DNA of 15,985 bases, from NCBI GenBank assembly GCA_041485125.1, contig JBGPIT010000071.1, positions 1 to 15,985 of the forward strand, in the 5' to 3' direction. Positions 6,647 to 14,079 of the stretch are shown piece after piece. Source of the stretch: JBGPIT01 sp041485125 (GTDB lineage Bacteria > Desulfobacterota > Binatia > UTPRO1). The notes below the pieces were generated by a model. It ran no database searches and was not told the DNA's origin. It worked only from the letters and a program-made list of their open reading frames with translations. Made by a program: the position numbers and the translations under genes. How positions within the stretch are numbered: the first letter of the stretch is position 1; every line of letters begins with the position of its first letter.

Positions 6647-7891
6647 ATGAAGCTCACGACGCAACGGCGCATCGATCGCTACATCGGCATCCCCGCGTGC
6701 GCGGTGCTGACCGGTCTCGTCCGCTTGCGCGACGTCTTCCGCGGCCGCCGCCCCGCGGCGCTGCGCCGGCCGCGGAAGGTCCTCTTCATCGAGCTCTCCG
6801 AGATGGGCAGCACGATTCTCGCCTCGGCCGCGATCCGCCGCCTGCAGGAGCGCTACCACGAGGCCGAGCACTGCTTCGTGATCTTCGAGCGCAACGCGCC
6901 GAGCCTGCGGCTCCTCGGTTTGTTCGAGGAGCGCAACATCTTCACCATGCGCGACGACTCGGTGGCGACCGTCGGCGCCGACCTGCTGCGCTTCGTCCGC
7001 TTCTGCCGCGAGCAGCAGATCGATACCGTGATCGACCTCGAGCTCTACTCGCGCGTCTCCTCGTTGCTGAGCCTGCTCTCGGGCGCCACCGACCGGGTCG
7101 GCTTCCACAACTACCGCGGCGAGGGCCTCTATCGCGGCGAGCACCTGACCCATCGGGTGAACTACAACGCCTACCTCCACATGTCGCAGAACTTCATGGC
7201 GCTGGTAGAGGCGCTCGAGTTCGATCCCGCCGAGGTGCCGCAGCCGAAGCGGCTGATTCCGCTGCAGTCGCCGCCGGTGCGGATCGGCATCGACGCCGAG
7301 CCCTACGCGTACGTGCAGCGCGAGCTCCGCGCCGTGTACCCGGTCACTCCCGAGCACCGCGTCGTGGTCGTGAATCACGACGCCGGAAATCTACTCCCCT
7401 TGCGCGCCTGGCCGATGGACCGCTTCGCCGGCCTCGTCGAGCGCCTGCTCGCGTCCGATCCGAAGATCGTCGTCGTCCTCATGGGCATCGGCGAGGCGGA
7501 GGCGTCGGCACGCGCGATCCTGCAGCGCGCCGGGAGCGCGCGCTGCGTGAACTTCGTCGGCAAGACCCGCACGTTGACCGACGTCATCCAGCTCTTCCAC
7601 CAGAGCGAGCTCCTGATCACCAACGACAGCGGGCCGGCGCACTTCGCGACCTTGACCCCGATCAAGAGCATCACCCTCTTCGGCCCCGAGACGCCGGTGC
7701 TCTACGGCACGCTCGGCGACCATGCGGTGCACCTCTACGCCCACCTCGCGTGCAGCCCGTGCTTGAGCGCGCTCAACCACCGCAACAGCCCCTGCACCAA
7801 CAACGTGTGCCTGCAGGCGATCACCGTCGACGAGGTGCTCGCGCACGCGCAGCGCCTGCTGCAGGCCGAGCCAACCCGGGTCTCGGCGTAG
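6647..7891 (+). CDS. Glycosyltransferase family 9 (heptosyltransferase-like)
   Basis: A GT-B fold enzyme of the group that includes LPS heptosyltransferases, which move a sugar from a nucleotide donor onto a lipid-linked acceptor on the cytoplasmic side. The 414-residue product has an extension of about 43 residues, partly hydrophobic (GIPACAVLTGLVRL), before the first Rossmann strand KVLFIELSEMGSTILASAAI at residue 44. The C-terminal donor-binding half shows VVVVNHDAGNLLPLRAWP, VVLMGIGEAEASARAI, FVGKTRTLTDVIQLF and NDSGPAHFATLTPIKSITLFG (N326, D327, G329). The final Cys-rich segment ACSPCLSALNHRNSPC plus CTNNVC is common in GT9 proteins. ATG 6647 is preferred over GTG 6602, which adds Gly/Arg-rich residues; the ribosome site is weak. 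The real sugar and acceptor are unknown. It is in the same frame as, and separated by only the stop and two codons from, the next gene. Confidence 0.9.
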   Translation: MKLTTQRRIDRYIGIPACAVLTGLVRLRDVFRGRRPAALRRPRKVLFIELSEMGSTILASAAIRRLQERYHEAEHCFVIFERNAPSLRLLGLFEERNIFTMRDDSVATVGADLLRFVRFCREQQIDTVIDLELYSRVSSLLSLLSGATDRVGFHNYRGEGLYRGEHLTHRVNYNAYLHMSQNFMALVEALEFDPAEVPQPKRLIPLQSPPVRIGIDAEPYAYVQRELRAVYPVTPEHRVVVVNHDAGNLLPLRAWPMDRFAGLVERLLASDPKIVVVLMGIGEAEASARAILQRAGSARCVNFVGKTRTLTDVIQLFHQSELLITNDSGPAHFATLTPIKSITLFGPETPVLYGTLGDHAVHLYAHLACSPCLSALNHRNSPCTNNVCLQAITVDEVLAHAQRLLQAEPTRVSA

Positions 7892-7894
7892 GGA
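7890..7894 (+). promoter_or_regulatory. Ribosome binding site overlapping the GT9 stop, deciding TTG 7898
   Basis: AGGGA overlaps the TAG stop (7889-7891) and lies three bases before TTG 7898. The in-frame stop means no earlier start is possible, and no ATG or GTG occurs until well inside the protein, so TTG is the likely start. Confidence 0.5.
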
Positions 7895-7897
7895 TCG

Positions 7898-9058
7898 TTG
7901 CCCGCCCGCGCCGGTCTCGTCGCGACCTGGTTCCGCAGCCGGGAGACCGCCGAGCACGGCGGCACGCTCTGGCTCGCGCTCGTGCTCGGCGTCGCGTTCC
8001 TGATCCCGTTCGCGCAGACGAGCCTGCATCTCGTCACGTCGATCTTCATCCTCGGCGGCACGCTCGCGCTCTCGATCCGCTGGCGCATGGGCTACCTGGT
8101 CGTGCTGGTGCTCGTCGGCCTCGGCATCTGGCTGCGCTATCCGAACCAGTTCGTCGGCGGCTACTCGGACGTGCTGACGGTGACGCGCCTCGCGATCGAG
8201 CGCATGCTCACGGGCCAGAGCCCCTACGGCGTCGGCTACGAAGGCTCGCTGCCGCCCGGCTCGCCGTTTCCCTACGGCCCGCTCACGCTGCTCTGGTACC
8301 TGCCGTTCCGCGACGATCCGAAGCGCGTCGAGCTCTACGTCTCGGTGGTCGTGCTCCTGCTCCTCGCCGCGCGTGGCGGGCCGCTCGGCCTGGTGCTGTA
8401 CGCGCTCTCGCCGCTCTTGATCGCGCTCACCGCCGACGGCTCGAACGATACCAGCGCCGGGTTGTTCCTCTTGTTCGCCGTCATCGCGATCCCGCGCGCG
8501 CCCTGGCTCGGCGGCTTGCTGCTCGGGCTCGCGGCGGGCTTCAAGCTCCACAACGCGGCGTGGCTGCCGGCGCTGGTCTTCTGGTCGGGGACGACCGGGC
8601 TCGCCGGGTTCCTCGTCGGTGCCGCGCTCACGTGGGGAACGGCGACCGTCGTCTTCGGGCCGGGCTCGATGATGGAGGGCGTGCGGCTGACCGCCGCGAT
8701 CGTCCAGAGCCGCTCCTTCTGGTCGCTGGCGTGGCTGATCGAGTGGTGGAGCGCGACGTCGATGCCGCCGACGCTCTTCAACGGCTTGCGGATCGTCCTC
8801 GGCGCCGTGAGCGCGGTCGTCACCGGCCGTCGGGTCCGGAGCGGCCGCGACGTCGCGGCCGCCGGTACCTGGGTCTTTCTGGTGACGCTCTACACCGGCT
8901 ACTGGTCGAGCTTCAGCTATCTCAGCGCCGTCGCTCCGGTCGTGTGCTGGCATCTCGACGACTGGATCGGCCTCGGCGACCGGCGCGTGCGCTGGCCGTG
9001 GCCGGCGTGGCTTTCCGAGGCGGACGAAGCGGCGGCCGCGGCGACCGTCGTCCGCTGA
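7898..9058 (+). CDS. Multi-pass membrane protein, GT87/DUF2029-like glycosyltransferase
   Basis: The 386-residue product is rich in membrane segments, beginning with LWLALVLGVAFLIPFA and ending with a charged cytoplasmic tail. The loop after the early segments reads GGYSDVLTVTRLAIERMLTG, then QSPYGVGYEG and PFPYGPLTLLWYLPF. An Asp in the first loop, followed by 'G.sPY' and 'PyGPL', is the pattern of GT-C proteins of the GT87/DUF2029 type that use polyprenyl-phosphate sugars such as mannose. LTADGSNDTSAGLFLLFA and GLAAGFKLHNAAWLPAL also match this type. The start is TTG 7898, forced by the in-frame TAG of the GT9 gene six bases earlier. Coupling to GT9 suggests that the two act on the same glycan, one inside and one outside the membrane. 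Substrate is not known. Confidence 0.75.
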   Translation: MPARAGLVATWFRSRETAEHGGTLWLALVLGVAFLIPFAQTSLHLVTSIFILGGTLALSIRWRMGYLVVLVLVGLGIWLRYPNQFVGGYSDVLTVTRLAIERMLTGQSPYGVGYEGSLPPGSPFPYGPLTLLWYLPFRDDPKRVELYVSVVVLLLLAARGGPLGLVLYALSPLLIALTADGSNDTSAGLFLLFAVIAIPRAPWLGGLLLGLAAGFKLHNAAWLPALVFWSGTTGLAGFLVGAALTWGTATVVFGPGSMMEGVRLTAAIVQSRSFWSLAWLIEWWSATSMPPTLFNGLRIVLGAVSAVVTGRRVRSGRDVAAAGTWVFLVTLYTGYWSSFSYLSAVAPVVCWHLDDWIGLGDRRVRWPWPAWLSEADEAAAAATVVR

Positions 9059-9114
9059 GCACTGCCGCCGAGCGCGATGGACGGTCTCGACCGCCGCCGC
9101 TAGAGTCGTCGGTC

Positions 9115-10236
9115 ATGGCTGCGGCCGATCTCCTGAGCCTCGCGCTCGCCGATCTCGAGCACTGGTGCGAGGCGCACGGCCACGCGCGCTATCGCGCCGC
9201 GCAGATCCTCATCTGGGTCTATCGAAACGGCGCGCGCGATTTCGCGGCGATGGCGAACCTGCCGCGCGCGCTCCGCGACGAGCTCGCGGCAGAGCTCCAC
9301 ATCGGCGCCGCGACGCTCACGCACGTGAGCCGGTCCGCCGACGGCACCCGCAAGCTGCTCTTCCAGCTCCGCGACGACGCCACCATCGAGAGCGTGCTGA
9401 TTCCCGACGGCGAGCGCCTCACGCTCTGCGTGTCGACGCAGGTCGGCTGCGGTATGGGATGCCGCTTCTGCGCGACCGCGACGCTCGGCTTCACCCGCCA
9501 CCTCTCGCGCGGCGAGATCGTCGATCAGTATCTGCAGGCGCGCGCGCTGGTGGCCTCGGATGCCGCGACGTCCGACGCCGTCGCGGCCTCCGACGCCACC
9601 GCGGCCGACGGCGTCACCAATCTCGTCTTCATGGGGATGGGCGAGCCGCTCCACAACTATGCCGGCACGGTCGGCGCGATCGAGACCTTGACGGCCGAGT
9701 GGGGTACGCACGTCTCGTCGCGCCGGATCACCGTCTCGACCGTCGGTCTGGTGCCCGAGATGCAGCGCCTGCTCGAGGAGACGCAGGTGCATCTCGCCGT
9801 GTCGCTCACGGCGGTCGATCCCGAGCTGCGTCGCGAGCTGATGCCGGTGAGCCGCAAGTATCCGGTCGCCGAGCTTCTCGCGGCGTGCCGCGCGCTGCCG
9901 CTGCCGCGTCGCAAGCGCATCACCTTCGAGTACGTGATGCTCGCGGGGGTCAACGACTCGCCGGTGCACGCGCGCGCACTCTGCCGCGCGCTCGCCGGGA
10001 TTCGCTGCAAGGTGAACCTGATCCCGTTCAACCCGTTTCCGGGCTCGCCGTACGGTCGTAGCGACGACGTCACCGTCGCACGCTTCCAGGACGTCGTGCG
10101 TCGCGCCGGCATCCACGCGACGGTGCGCGAGAGCCGCGGCCCGGACATCGCCGCCGCGTGCGGCCAGCTGGTGGCGGAGCAGCAGCACCGCCCGGCGGGG
10201 ACGCGCGAGCCGCTTGCGGAAGGGCAGGGGGCCTAA
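9115..10236 (+). CDS. rlmN: 23S rRNA (adenine2503-C2)-methyltransferase, radical SAM
   Basis: Dual-specificity enzyme that methylates C2 of A2503 in 23S rRNA, and in E. coli also A37 of several tRNAs. The 373-residue product carries the radical SAM triad C112, C116 and C119 in QVGCGMGCRFCATATLGF, the NLVFMGMGEPLHNY segment, ITVSTVGLVPEM, KVNLIPFNPFPGSPY, and the catalytic C349 in SRGPDIAAACGQL that forms the covalent intermediate. The N-terminal RYRAAQILIWVYRNGARDF is the usual accessory domain. Residues 146-166 hold an unusual Ala/Asp/Ser-rich linker built of near repeats. The C-terminal tail after GQLVAEQQ is about 18 residues longer than required. The start is ATG 9115; no strong ribosome site is visible. 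A 56-base gap follows the preceding gene. The next gene probably begins within its 3' end. Confidence 0.97.
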   Translation: MAAADLLSLALADLEHWCEAHGHARYRAAQILIWVYRNGARDFAAMANLPRALRDELAAELHIGAATLTHVSRSADGTRKLLFQLRDDATIESVLIPDGERLTLCVSTQVGCGMGCRFCATATLGFTRHLSRGEIVDQYLQARALVASDAATSDAVAASDATAADGVTNLVFMGMGEPLHNYAGTVGAIETLTAEWGTHVSSRRITVSTVGLVPEMQRLLEETQVHLAVSLTAVDPELRRELMPVSRKYPVAELLAACRALPLPRRKRITFEYVMLAGVNDSPVHARALCRALAGIRCKVNLIPFNPFPGSPYGRSDDVTVARFQDVVRRAGIHATVRESRGPDIAAACGQLVAEQQHRPAGTREPLAEGQGA

Positions 10237-11173
10237 CCTGCCCGGCATCGGGGTCGTCATCAATCCACACGCCGGCAGCAATCGGCGACGTCGCGACCGG
10301 CCGCGGCGTTTCGAGGAGATCGTCGGCGATCAAGGGATCGTGCGGGTGACGCCCGATCTCGCGTCGATCGATCACGTCGCCCACGAGTTCGCGCGCGAGC
10401 GCATCGACGTCCTCGGCGTCTGCGGTGGCGACGGCAGCCACTTTCGTACGCTCTCCGCCATGCGCCGCGTGTACGGCGATACGCCGCTGCCGCTCTTTCT
10501 GCCGCTCCGCGCCGGCACGATGAACTACATCGCGCGTTCGATCGGCTGCATGCACGGCGGGCCGGAGCACGTGCTCTCGCACGTGGTGCACGACTACCGC
10601 CACGGCCGTACCCACGACACCGTCGAGCGGCATCTGCTGATCGTCAACGACGAGCACGCCGGCTTCGTCGTCGGTGTCGGGGTCATCGTCAACTATTTGC
10701 GGCTCTACTACAGCGAGCCGGCGCCGGGTCCGGTGACCGCGACCCGCCTGCTGGCGCGGCTCGTCGCCTCGGCGTGCACGGGCACGTCGCTCGTGCGCGG
10801 CGTCTTTCGCCGCGTCGAGGCCGATCTCGACTGCGACGAGGAGCGCGTGCCGTTCCGGACCTTCACGGTCGTGCTCGCCGGCACGATCACTCACGTTGCG
10901 CTCGGCTTCAAACCGATGTATCTGGCGGCGCGCAAACGCCACCACTTTCACCTGCTGGCGGGGCCGATCGGCCCGCTCCGGCTCGCCCGCAAGATCGTGC
11001 GCTTCCACAAAGGGTTCCCGTTGGAAGAGCCGGACTTTTACGACAACCTGGCACGTACGGCGGTGATGCAGTTCGCCACCCCGACGAGCTTCATGATGGA
11101 CGGCGACATCCTCGACCCGGTGCCCGCGATCACGATGAAGACGGGGCCGATGCTGTCGATGATCCGGGGATGA
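10214..11173 (+). CDS. Diacylglycerol kinase catalytic-domain protein (lipid kinase family)
   Basis: Member of the DAGK/YegS/sphingosine-kinase family, which phosphorylates a lipid hydroxyl group with ATP. The 319-residue product (from TTG 10214) begins its fold at GIGVVINPHAGSNRRRR. It has CGGDGSHFRTLSAMRRV in place of the usual GGDGT (residues 71-75), FLPLRAGTMNYIARSIG for the second nucleotide motif, and MMDGDIL near the C-terminus instead of the usual DGE. The region between has ERHLLIVNDEHAGFVVGVG, as in the beta-sandwich half. The start is uncertain: TTG 10214 would overlap rlmN by 23 bases, while CTG 10238 has an AGGGGG site at 10225-10230 and begins just before the first beta strand. 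Lipid substrate is unknown. It lies in a run of same-strand genes with short gaps. Confidence 0.82.
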   Translation: MRKGRGPNLPGIGVVINPHAGSNRRRRDRPRRFEEIVGDQGIVRVTPDLASIDHVAHEFARERIDVLGVCGGDGSHFRTLSAMRRVYGDTPLPLFLPLRAGTMNYIARSIGCMHGGPEHVLSHVVHDYRHGRTHDTVERHLLIVNDEHAGFVVGVGVIVNYLRLYYSEPAPGPVTATRLLARLVASACTGTSLVRGVFRRVEADLDCDEERVPFRTFTVVLAGTITHVALGFKPMYLAARKRHHFHLLAGPIGPLRLARKIVRFHKGFPLEEPDFYDNLARTAVMQFATPTSFMMDGDILDPVPAITMKTGPMLSMIRG

Positions 11174-11180
11174 GCGGCGC

Positions 11181-11186
11181 GGGAGG
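11181..11186 (+). promoter_or_regulatory. Ribosome binding site of the mtnP gene
   Basis: GGGAGG lies five bases before TTG 11192 and eleven before GTG 11198. Spacing favours TTG as the start. Confidence 0.6.
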
Positions 11187-11191
11187 AACAT

Positions 11192-12061
11192 TTGGGCGTG
11201 ACGATCGGCATCATCGGCGGCAGCGGGCTCTACGAGATGGAGGGTCTCACCGGCGTGCGCGAGCTCGCGGTCGAGACGCCGTTCGGACCGCCCTCGGACG
11301 TGATCGTCGCGGGGATGCTCGGCGACGCGCAGCTCTTCTTCCTGCCGCGTCACGGGCGCGGTCATCGGCTGCTGCCCTCCGAGCTGCCGTTTCGCGCCAA
11401 CGTGTGGGCGCTCAAGCACCTCGGCGTGGAGCGCATCATCGCGGTGAGCGCGGTCGGCAGCCTGCGCGAGGAGATCGCCCCCGGTCATCTCGTCGTGCCC
11501 GATCAGTTCATCGACCGCACCCGCGGCCGCATCGGGACCTTCTTCGGCAACGGCATCGTGGCGCACGTCGGCTTCGCCGATCCGGTCTGCCCGCTGCTCT
11601 CGCAGGCGCTCGTCGCCGGCGCGCGCCGAGCCGGTGCGACCGTCCACGCGCGCGGCACCTACGTCTGCATGGAAGGCCCGCAGTTCTCGACCCGCGCCGA
11701 GTCGGAGCTCTACCGCAGCTGGGGCGCGCAGGTGATCGGCATGACGAATCTCCAAGAGGCGAAGCTCGCGCGCGAGGCCGAGCTCTGCTTCGCCACGCTC
11801 GCGCTCGCGACCGACTACGACTGCTGGCGGCAGGGCGAAGCCGAGGTCGCGATCGAGGAGATCCTCGCCGTCCTGACCGCGAACGTCGCGATGGCGAAGC
11901 GGGTGGTGCACGACGTCGTGCCGGCGCTGGCGCCGAACCCGCCCTGCGGCTGTGGTCATGCGCTCGAGCACGCCATCATCACCGACCGCGCCCGCATCCC
12001 CGCCAAGGTGAAGCGCGACCTGGCGCCGATCATCGGCCGCTACGTTCCGGAGGACGCATGA
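11192..12061 (+). CDS. mtnP: S-methyl-5'-thioadenosine phosphorylase
   Basis: Phosphorolysis of methylthioadenosine, the by-product of polyamine and other SAM-using pathways, to adenine and 5-methylthioribose-1-phosphate. The 289-residue product belongs to the trimeric purine nucleoside phosphorylase family: IGIIGGSGLYEME with the phosphate loop, FLPRHGRGHRLLPSELPFRA, AVSAVGSLREEIAPG, VPDQFIDRT, YVCMEGPQFSTRAESELYRS, and the base-binding ALATDYDCW with D208 and D210. The DYDCW and GMTN..EA.LA.EA segments point to methylthioadenosine rather than guanosine or inosine as substrate. TTG 11192 is favoured by the GGGAGG site; GTG 11198 is an alternative. Its stop overlaps the start of the PfkB kinase by ATGA. 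No mtnA, mtnK or aldolase gene is visible here, so the fate of the sugar phosphate is unknown. Confidence 0.93.
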   Translation: MGVTIGIIGGSGLYEMEGLTGVRELAVETPFGPPSDVIVAGMLGDAQLFFLPRHGRGHRLLPSELPFRANVWALKHLGVERIIAVSAVGSLREEIAPGHLVVPDQFIDRTRGRIGTFFGNGIVAHVGFADPVCPLLSQALVAGARRAGATVHARGTYVCMEGPQFSTRAESELYRSWGAQVIGMTNLQEAKLAREAELCFATLALATDYDCWRQGEAEVAIEEILAVLTANVAMAKRVVHDVVPALAPNPPCGCGHALEHAIITDRARIPAKVKRDLAPIIGRYVPEDA

Positions 12062-12966
12062 GCCTCGTCGTGGTCGGGTCGGTCGCGATCGACACGCTCG
12101 AGACGCCGCACGGCCGGGCGCCGGACGTCCTCGGCGGCGCGGCGACGTACTTCGCGGTCGCGGCGAGCTTCTTCACGCCGGTGCAACTCGTCGCCGTCAT
12201 CGGCGACGACTTCCCGCAGCACGAGCTCGAGTGGTTCCGCTCGCGCGGCATCGACCTCACCGGCCTCGAGACCCGGCCGGGAAAGAGCTTGCGTTGGACC
12301 GGCCGCTACCACGACGACATGAACGTCCGCGACACGCTCTCCTTCGAGGCCAACGTCTTCGAGTCGTTCATGCCGGAGCTGCCGGCGAGCTACCGCGACA
12401 CGCCCTTCGTCTTCCTCGCCAACATCGCGCCGGCGTTGCAGGCGCGCGTCCTCGACCAAGTGCGGAAGCCCGTCCTCGTCGGCGCCGACACGATGAACCT
12501 CTGGATCGAGACCACCCGTGCCGATCTCGACGCGCTGCTGCGCCGGGTGCCGCTCCTCATGATCAACGACGAGGAGGCGCGTCTGCTCTCGGGCGAGCGC
12601 AACATGGTGCGGGCGGCGCGGCGGATCCTCGCCATGGGCCCGCAGAGCGTGATGATCAAGCGCGGCGAGTACGGCGTCATCTACTTCTCGGGCGAGACCG
12701 TCTTCGCGGTGCCGGCCTACCCGCTCGAAGAGGTGTTCGACCCGACCGGCGCCGGCGACGCCTTCGCCGGCGGCGCCATGGGCTATCTCGCGAGCTGCGG
12801 CACGGTCACGCCGGAGAGCCTGCGCCGCGCGATCGTCTACGGCAGCGTGGTGGCGTCGTTCACGGTCGAGGCGTTCAGCCTGGAGCGGCTGCGGCGCCTG
12901 ACGCGCGAGGAGATCGATCAGCGCTACCGGCAGTTCGTCAGCCTGACCTCGTTCGACGTGCCATGA
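12058..12966 (+). CDS. PfkB (ribokinase) family carbohydrate/nucleoside kinase
   Basis: ATP-dependent kinase that phosphorylates a sugar or nucleoside hydroxyl. The 302-residue product opens with SLVVVGSVAIDTLETPHG, has the glycine pair of the substrate site in VLGGAATYFAVAASFF, and the PfkB signature 2 VFDPTGAGDAFAGGAMGYL with the catalytic base D234 and the anion-hole glycines before it. SVMIKRGEYGVIYF precedes this, as in the ATP-binding region. The ATG overlaps the mtnP stop by ATGA, so the two proteins are probably made together. That suggests a substrate linked to methylthioadenosine or adenosine salvage, although the phosphorylase product is already phosphorylated at C1. Substrate cannot be assigned from the sequence. 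Adenosine, ribose, or an unrelated sugar remain possible. Confidence 0.88.
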   Translation: MSLVVVGSVAIDTLETPHGRAPDVLGGAATYFAVAASFFTPVQLVAVIGDDFPQHELEWFRSRGIDLTGLETRPGKSLRWTGRYHDDMNVRDTLSFEANVFESFMPELPASYRDTPFVFLANIAPALQARVLDQVRKPVLVGADTMNLWIETTRADLDALLRRVPLLMINDEEARLLSGERNMVRAARRILAMGPQSVMIKRGEYGVIYFSGETVFAVPAYPLEEVFDPTGAGDAFAGGAMGYLASCGTVTPESLRRAIVYGSVVASFTVEAFSLERLRRLTREEIDQRYRQFVSLTSFDVP

Positions 12967-12976
12967 GAGGAGCGCG

Positions 12977-13966
12977 ATGAGCCCGCAAGTCTCGATCGTC
13001 GTGCCGGTCTACAACGAGGCGCCCAACGCCGAGGCGCTCGTCCTCGAGCTGCGCGAGACGCTCGACCGATTGACGCCGACGACCGAGGTCGTCCTCGTCG
13101 ACGACGGCAGCACCGACGAGACCTTCGCCTTGCTCGCCGGCGCGGCCGACGACGACGCGCGCTTCCGCATCGTGCGCCTGCGGCGGAACTTCGGACAGAC
13201 GGCCGCGCTCGCCGCCGGCATCGACCACGCGCGCGGCGAGGTCATCGTCACGATGGACGGCGATCTGCAAAACGACCCCGCCGACATTCCGCGCCTGCTC
13301 GCGATGCTCGACGCCGGCTACGACGTCGTCACCGGCTGGCGGAAAGACCGCAAAGACCCGTTTCTCTCGCGCCAGCTCCCGTCGATCATCGCCAACGCGA
13401 TCATCGGTGCGACCACGCAGGTGCCGATCCACGATCACGGCTGCGGCTTGAAGGCGTTCCGTGCCGAGGTGGCCAAGGCGCTCAAGCTCTACGGCGAGAT
13501 GCACCGCTTCATCACGGCGATCGCCGGCGACCTCGGTGCCAACGTCGTCGAGATCCCCGTGCACCACCGGCCGCGCACGCGCGGCACCTCGAAGTACGGC
13601 ATCTCGCGCACCATCCGCGTCGTCCTCGATCTGCTCACGATCAAGTTCCTCTCCGGCTACTCCACCCGCCCGATCCACGTCTTCGGCTTCGCCGGCCTGC
13701 TGGCGACGATCGCGGGCCTCCTGATCACCGGCGTCCTCGGCTTCGAGCGTATCTTTCTCGGCACGCAGCTCGCGGATCGGCCGCTCTTGCTGCTCGGCCT
13801 GTTGCTCGTCCTCGGCGGTGTGCAGCTGGTGACGCTCGGTCTCCTCGGCGAGATGCTCGCGCGCACCTACCACGAGTCGCAGGCGAAGCCGATCTACATG
13901 GTGCGCGAGATCCGTGAGCTGCCGGTGTCGACGGCGGAGTCGTCCGCGGCCGAGCGCGCTCGCTAG
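12977..13966 (+). CDS. Family 2 glycosyltransferase with two C-terminal membrane helices (DPM1/ArnC/GtrB-like)
   Basis: GT-A enzyme that moves a sugar from a nucleotide donor onto polyprenyl phosphate at the inner face of the membrane. The 329-residue product begins VSIVVPVYNEAPNAEALV. It carries the metal- and UDP-binding acids in VDDGSTDET (D42, D43) and DGDLQNDPADIP (D94, D96), the acceptor segment RTRGTSKYGISRTIRVVLDL, and two helices at about 235-258 (VFGFAGLLATIAGLLITG) and 269-294 (LLLLGLLLVLGGVQLVTLGL). This layout is that of ArnC and GtrB. A GAGAGGAG ribosome site (12965-12972) overlaps the PfkB stop and sits four bases before ATG 12977, so the gene is probably cotranscribed. It could supply polyprenyl-phosphate sugars to the GT-C-like proteins upstream; that is inference. 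Confidence 0.92.
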   Translation: MSPQVSIVVPVYNEAPNAEALVLELRETLDRLTPTTEVVLVDDGSTDETFALLAGAADDDARFRIVRLRRNFGQTAALAAGIDHARGEVIVTMDGDLQNDPADIPRLLAMLDAGYDVVTGWRKDRKDPFLSRQLPSIIANAIIGATTQVPIHDHGCGLKAFRAEVAKALKLYGEMHRFITAIAGDLGANVVEIPVHHRPRTRGTSKYGISRTIRVVLDLLTIKFLSGYSTRPIHVFGFAGLLATIAGLLITGVLGFERIFLGTQLADRPLLLLGLLLVLGGVQLVTLGLLGEMLARTYHESQAKPIYMVREIRELPVSTAESSAAERAR

Positions 13967-14079
13967 ATCCACTCCGCGCGCGTCGAACCGGAGGAGACTT
14001 CACTGCGGGACGACGAGGAGGGCATGGCGGACAGTGAACCCGCAGCGGCGCCGGGCGGGCGCCGCTGCGGGCGGCCGGC
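13967..14079. other. Short gap between convergent genes
   Basis: About 110 bases between the GT2 stop and the stop of the secreted repeat protein on the other strand. Its main feature is the strong hairpin listed separately. An ATG at 14024 has a GAGGAGGG site in front, but the open frame runs antisense through the repeat protein and looks spurious. Confidence 0.4.
14039..14071. terminator. Likely bidirectional hairpin terminator
   Basis: A perfect 14-base stem (14039-14052 with 14058-14071; core CGCAGCGGCGCC) encloses a five-base loop, midway between convergent genes. No run of T follows on either strand, so it is not a textbook intrinsic terminator. In high-GC bacteria such stems without U tracts often serve this purpose or block 3' decay. 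Confidence 0.6.

Noticed and set aside
7391..8953. Minus-strand open frame of 520 residues
   Set aside because: Antisense to the GT9 and GT-C-like genes, low-complexity charged composition, no domain.
6565..9114. Very long open frame running into rlmN (1223 residues in total)
   Set aside because: The first part is Arg/Pro-rich shadow translation of the GT9 and membrane protein genes in another frame. Only the part from ATG 9115 matches RlmN.
10070..11971. Long minus-strand open frame of 633 residues
   Set aside because: It is antisense to rlmN, the lipid kinase and mtnP, with an Arg/Asp/Glu/His-rich composition typical of high-GC shadow frames and no recognisable domain.
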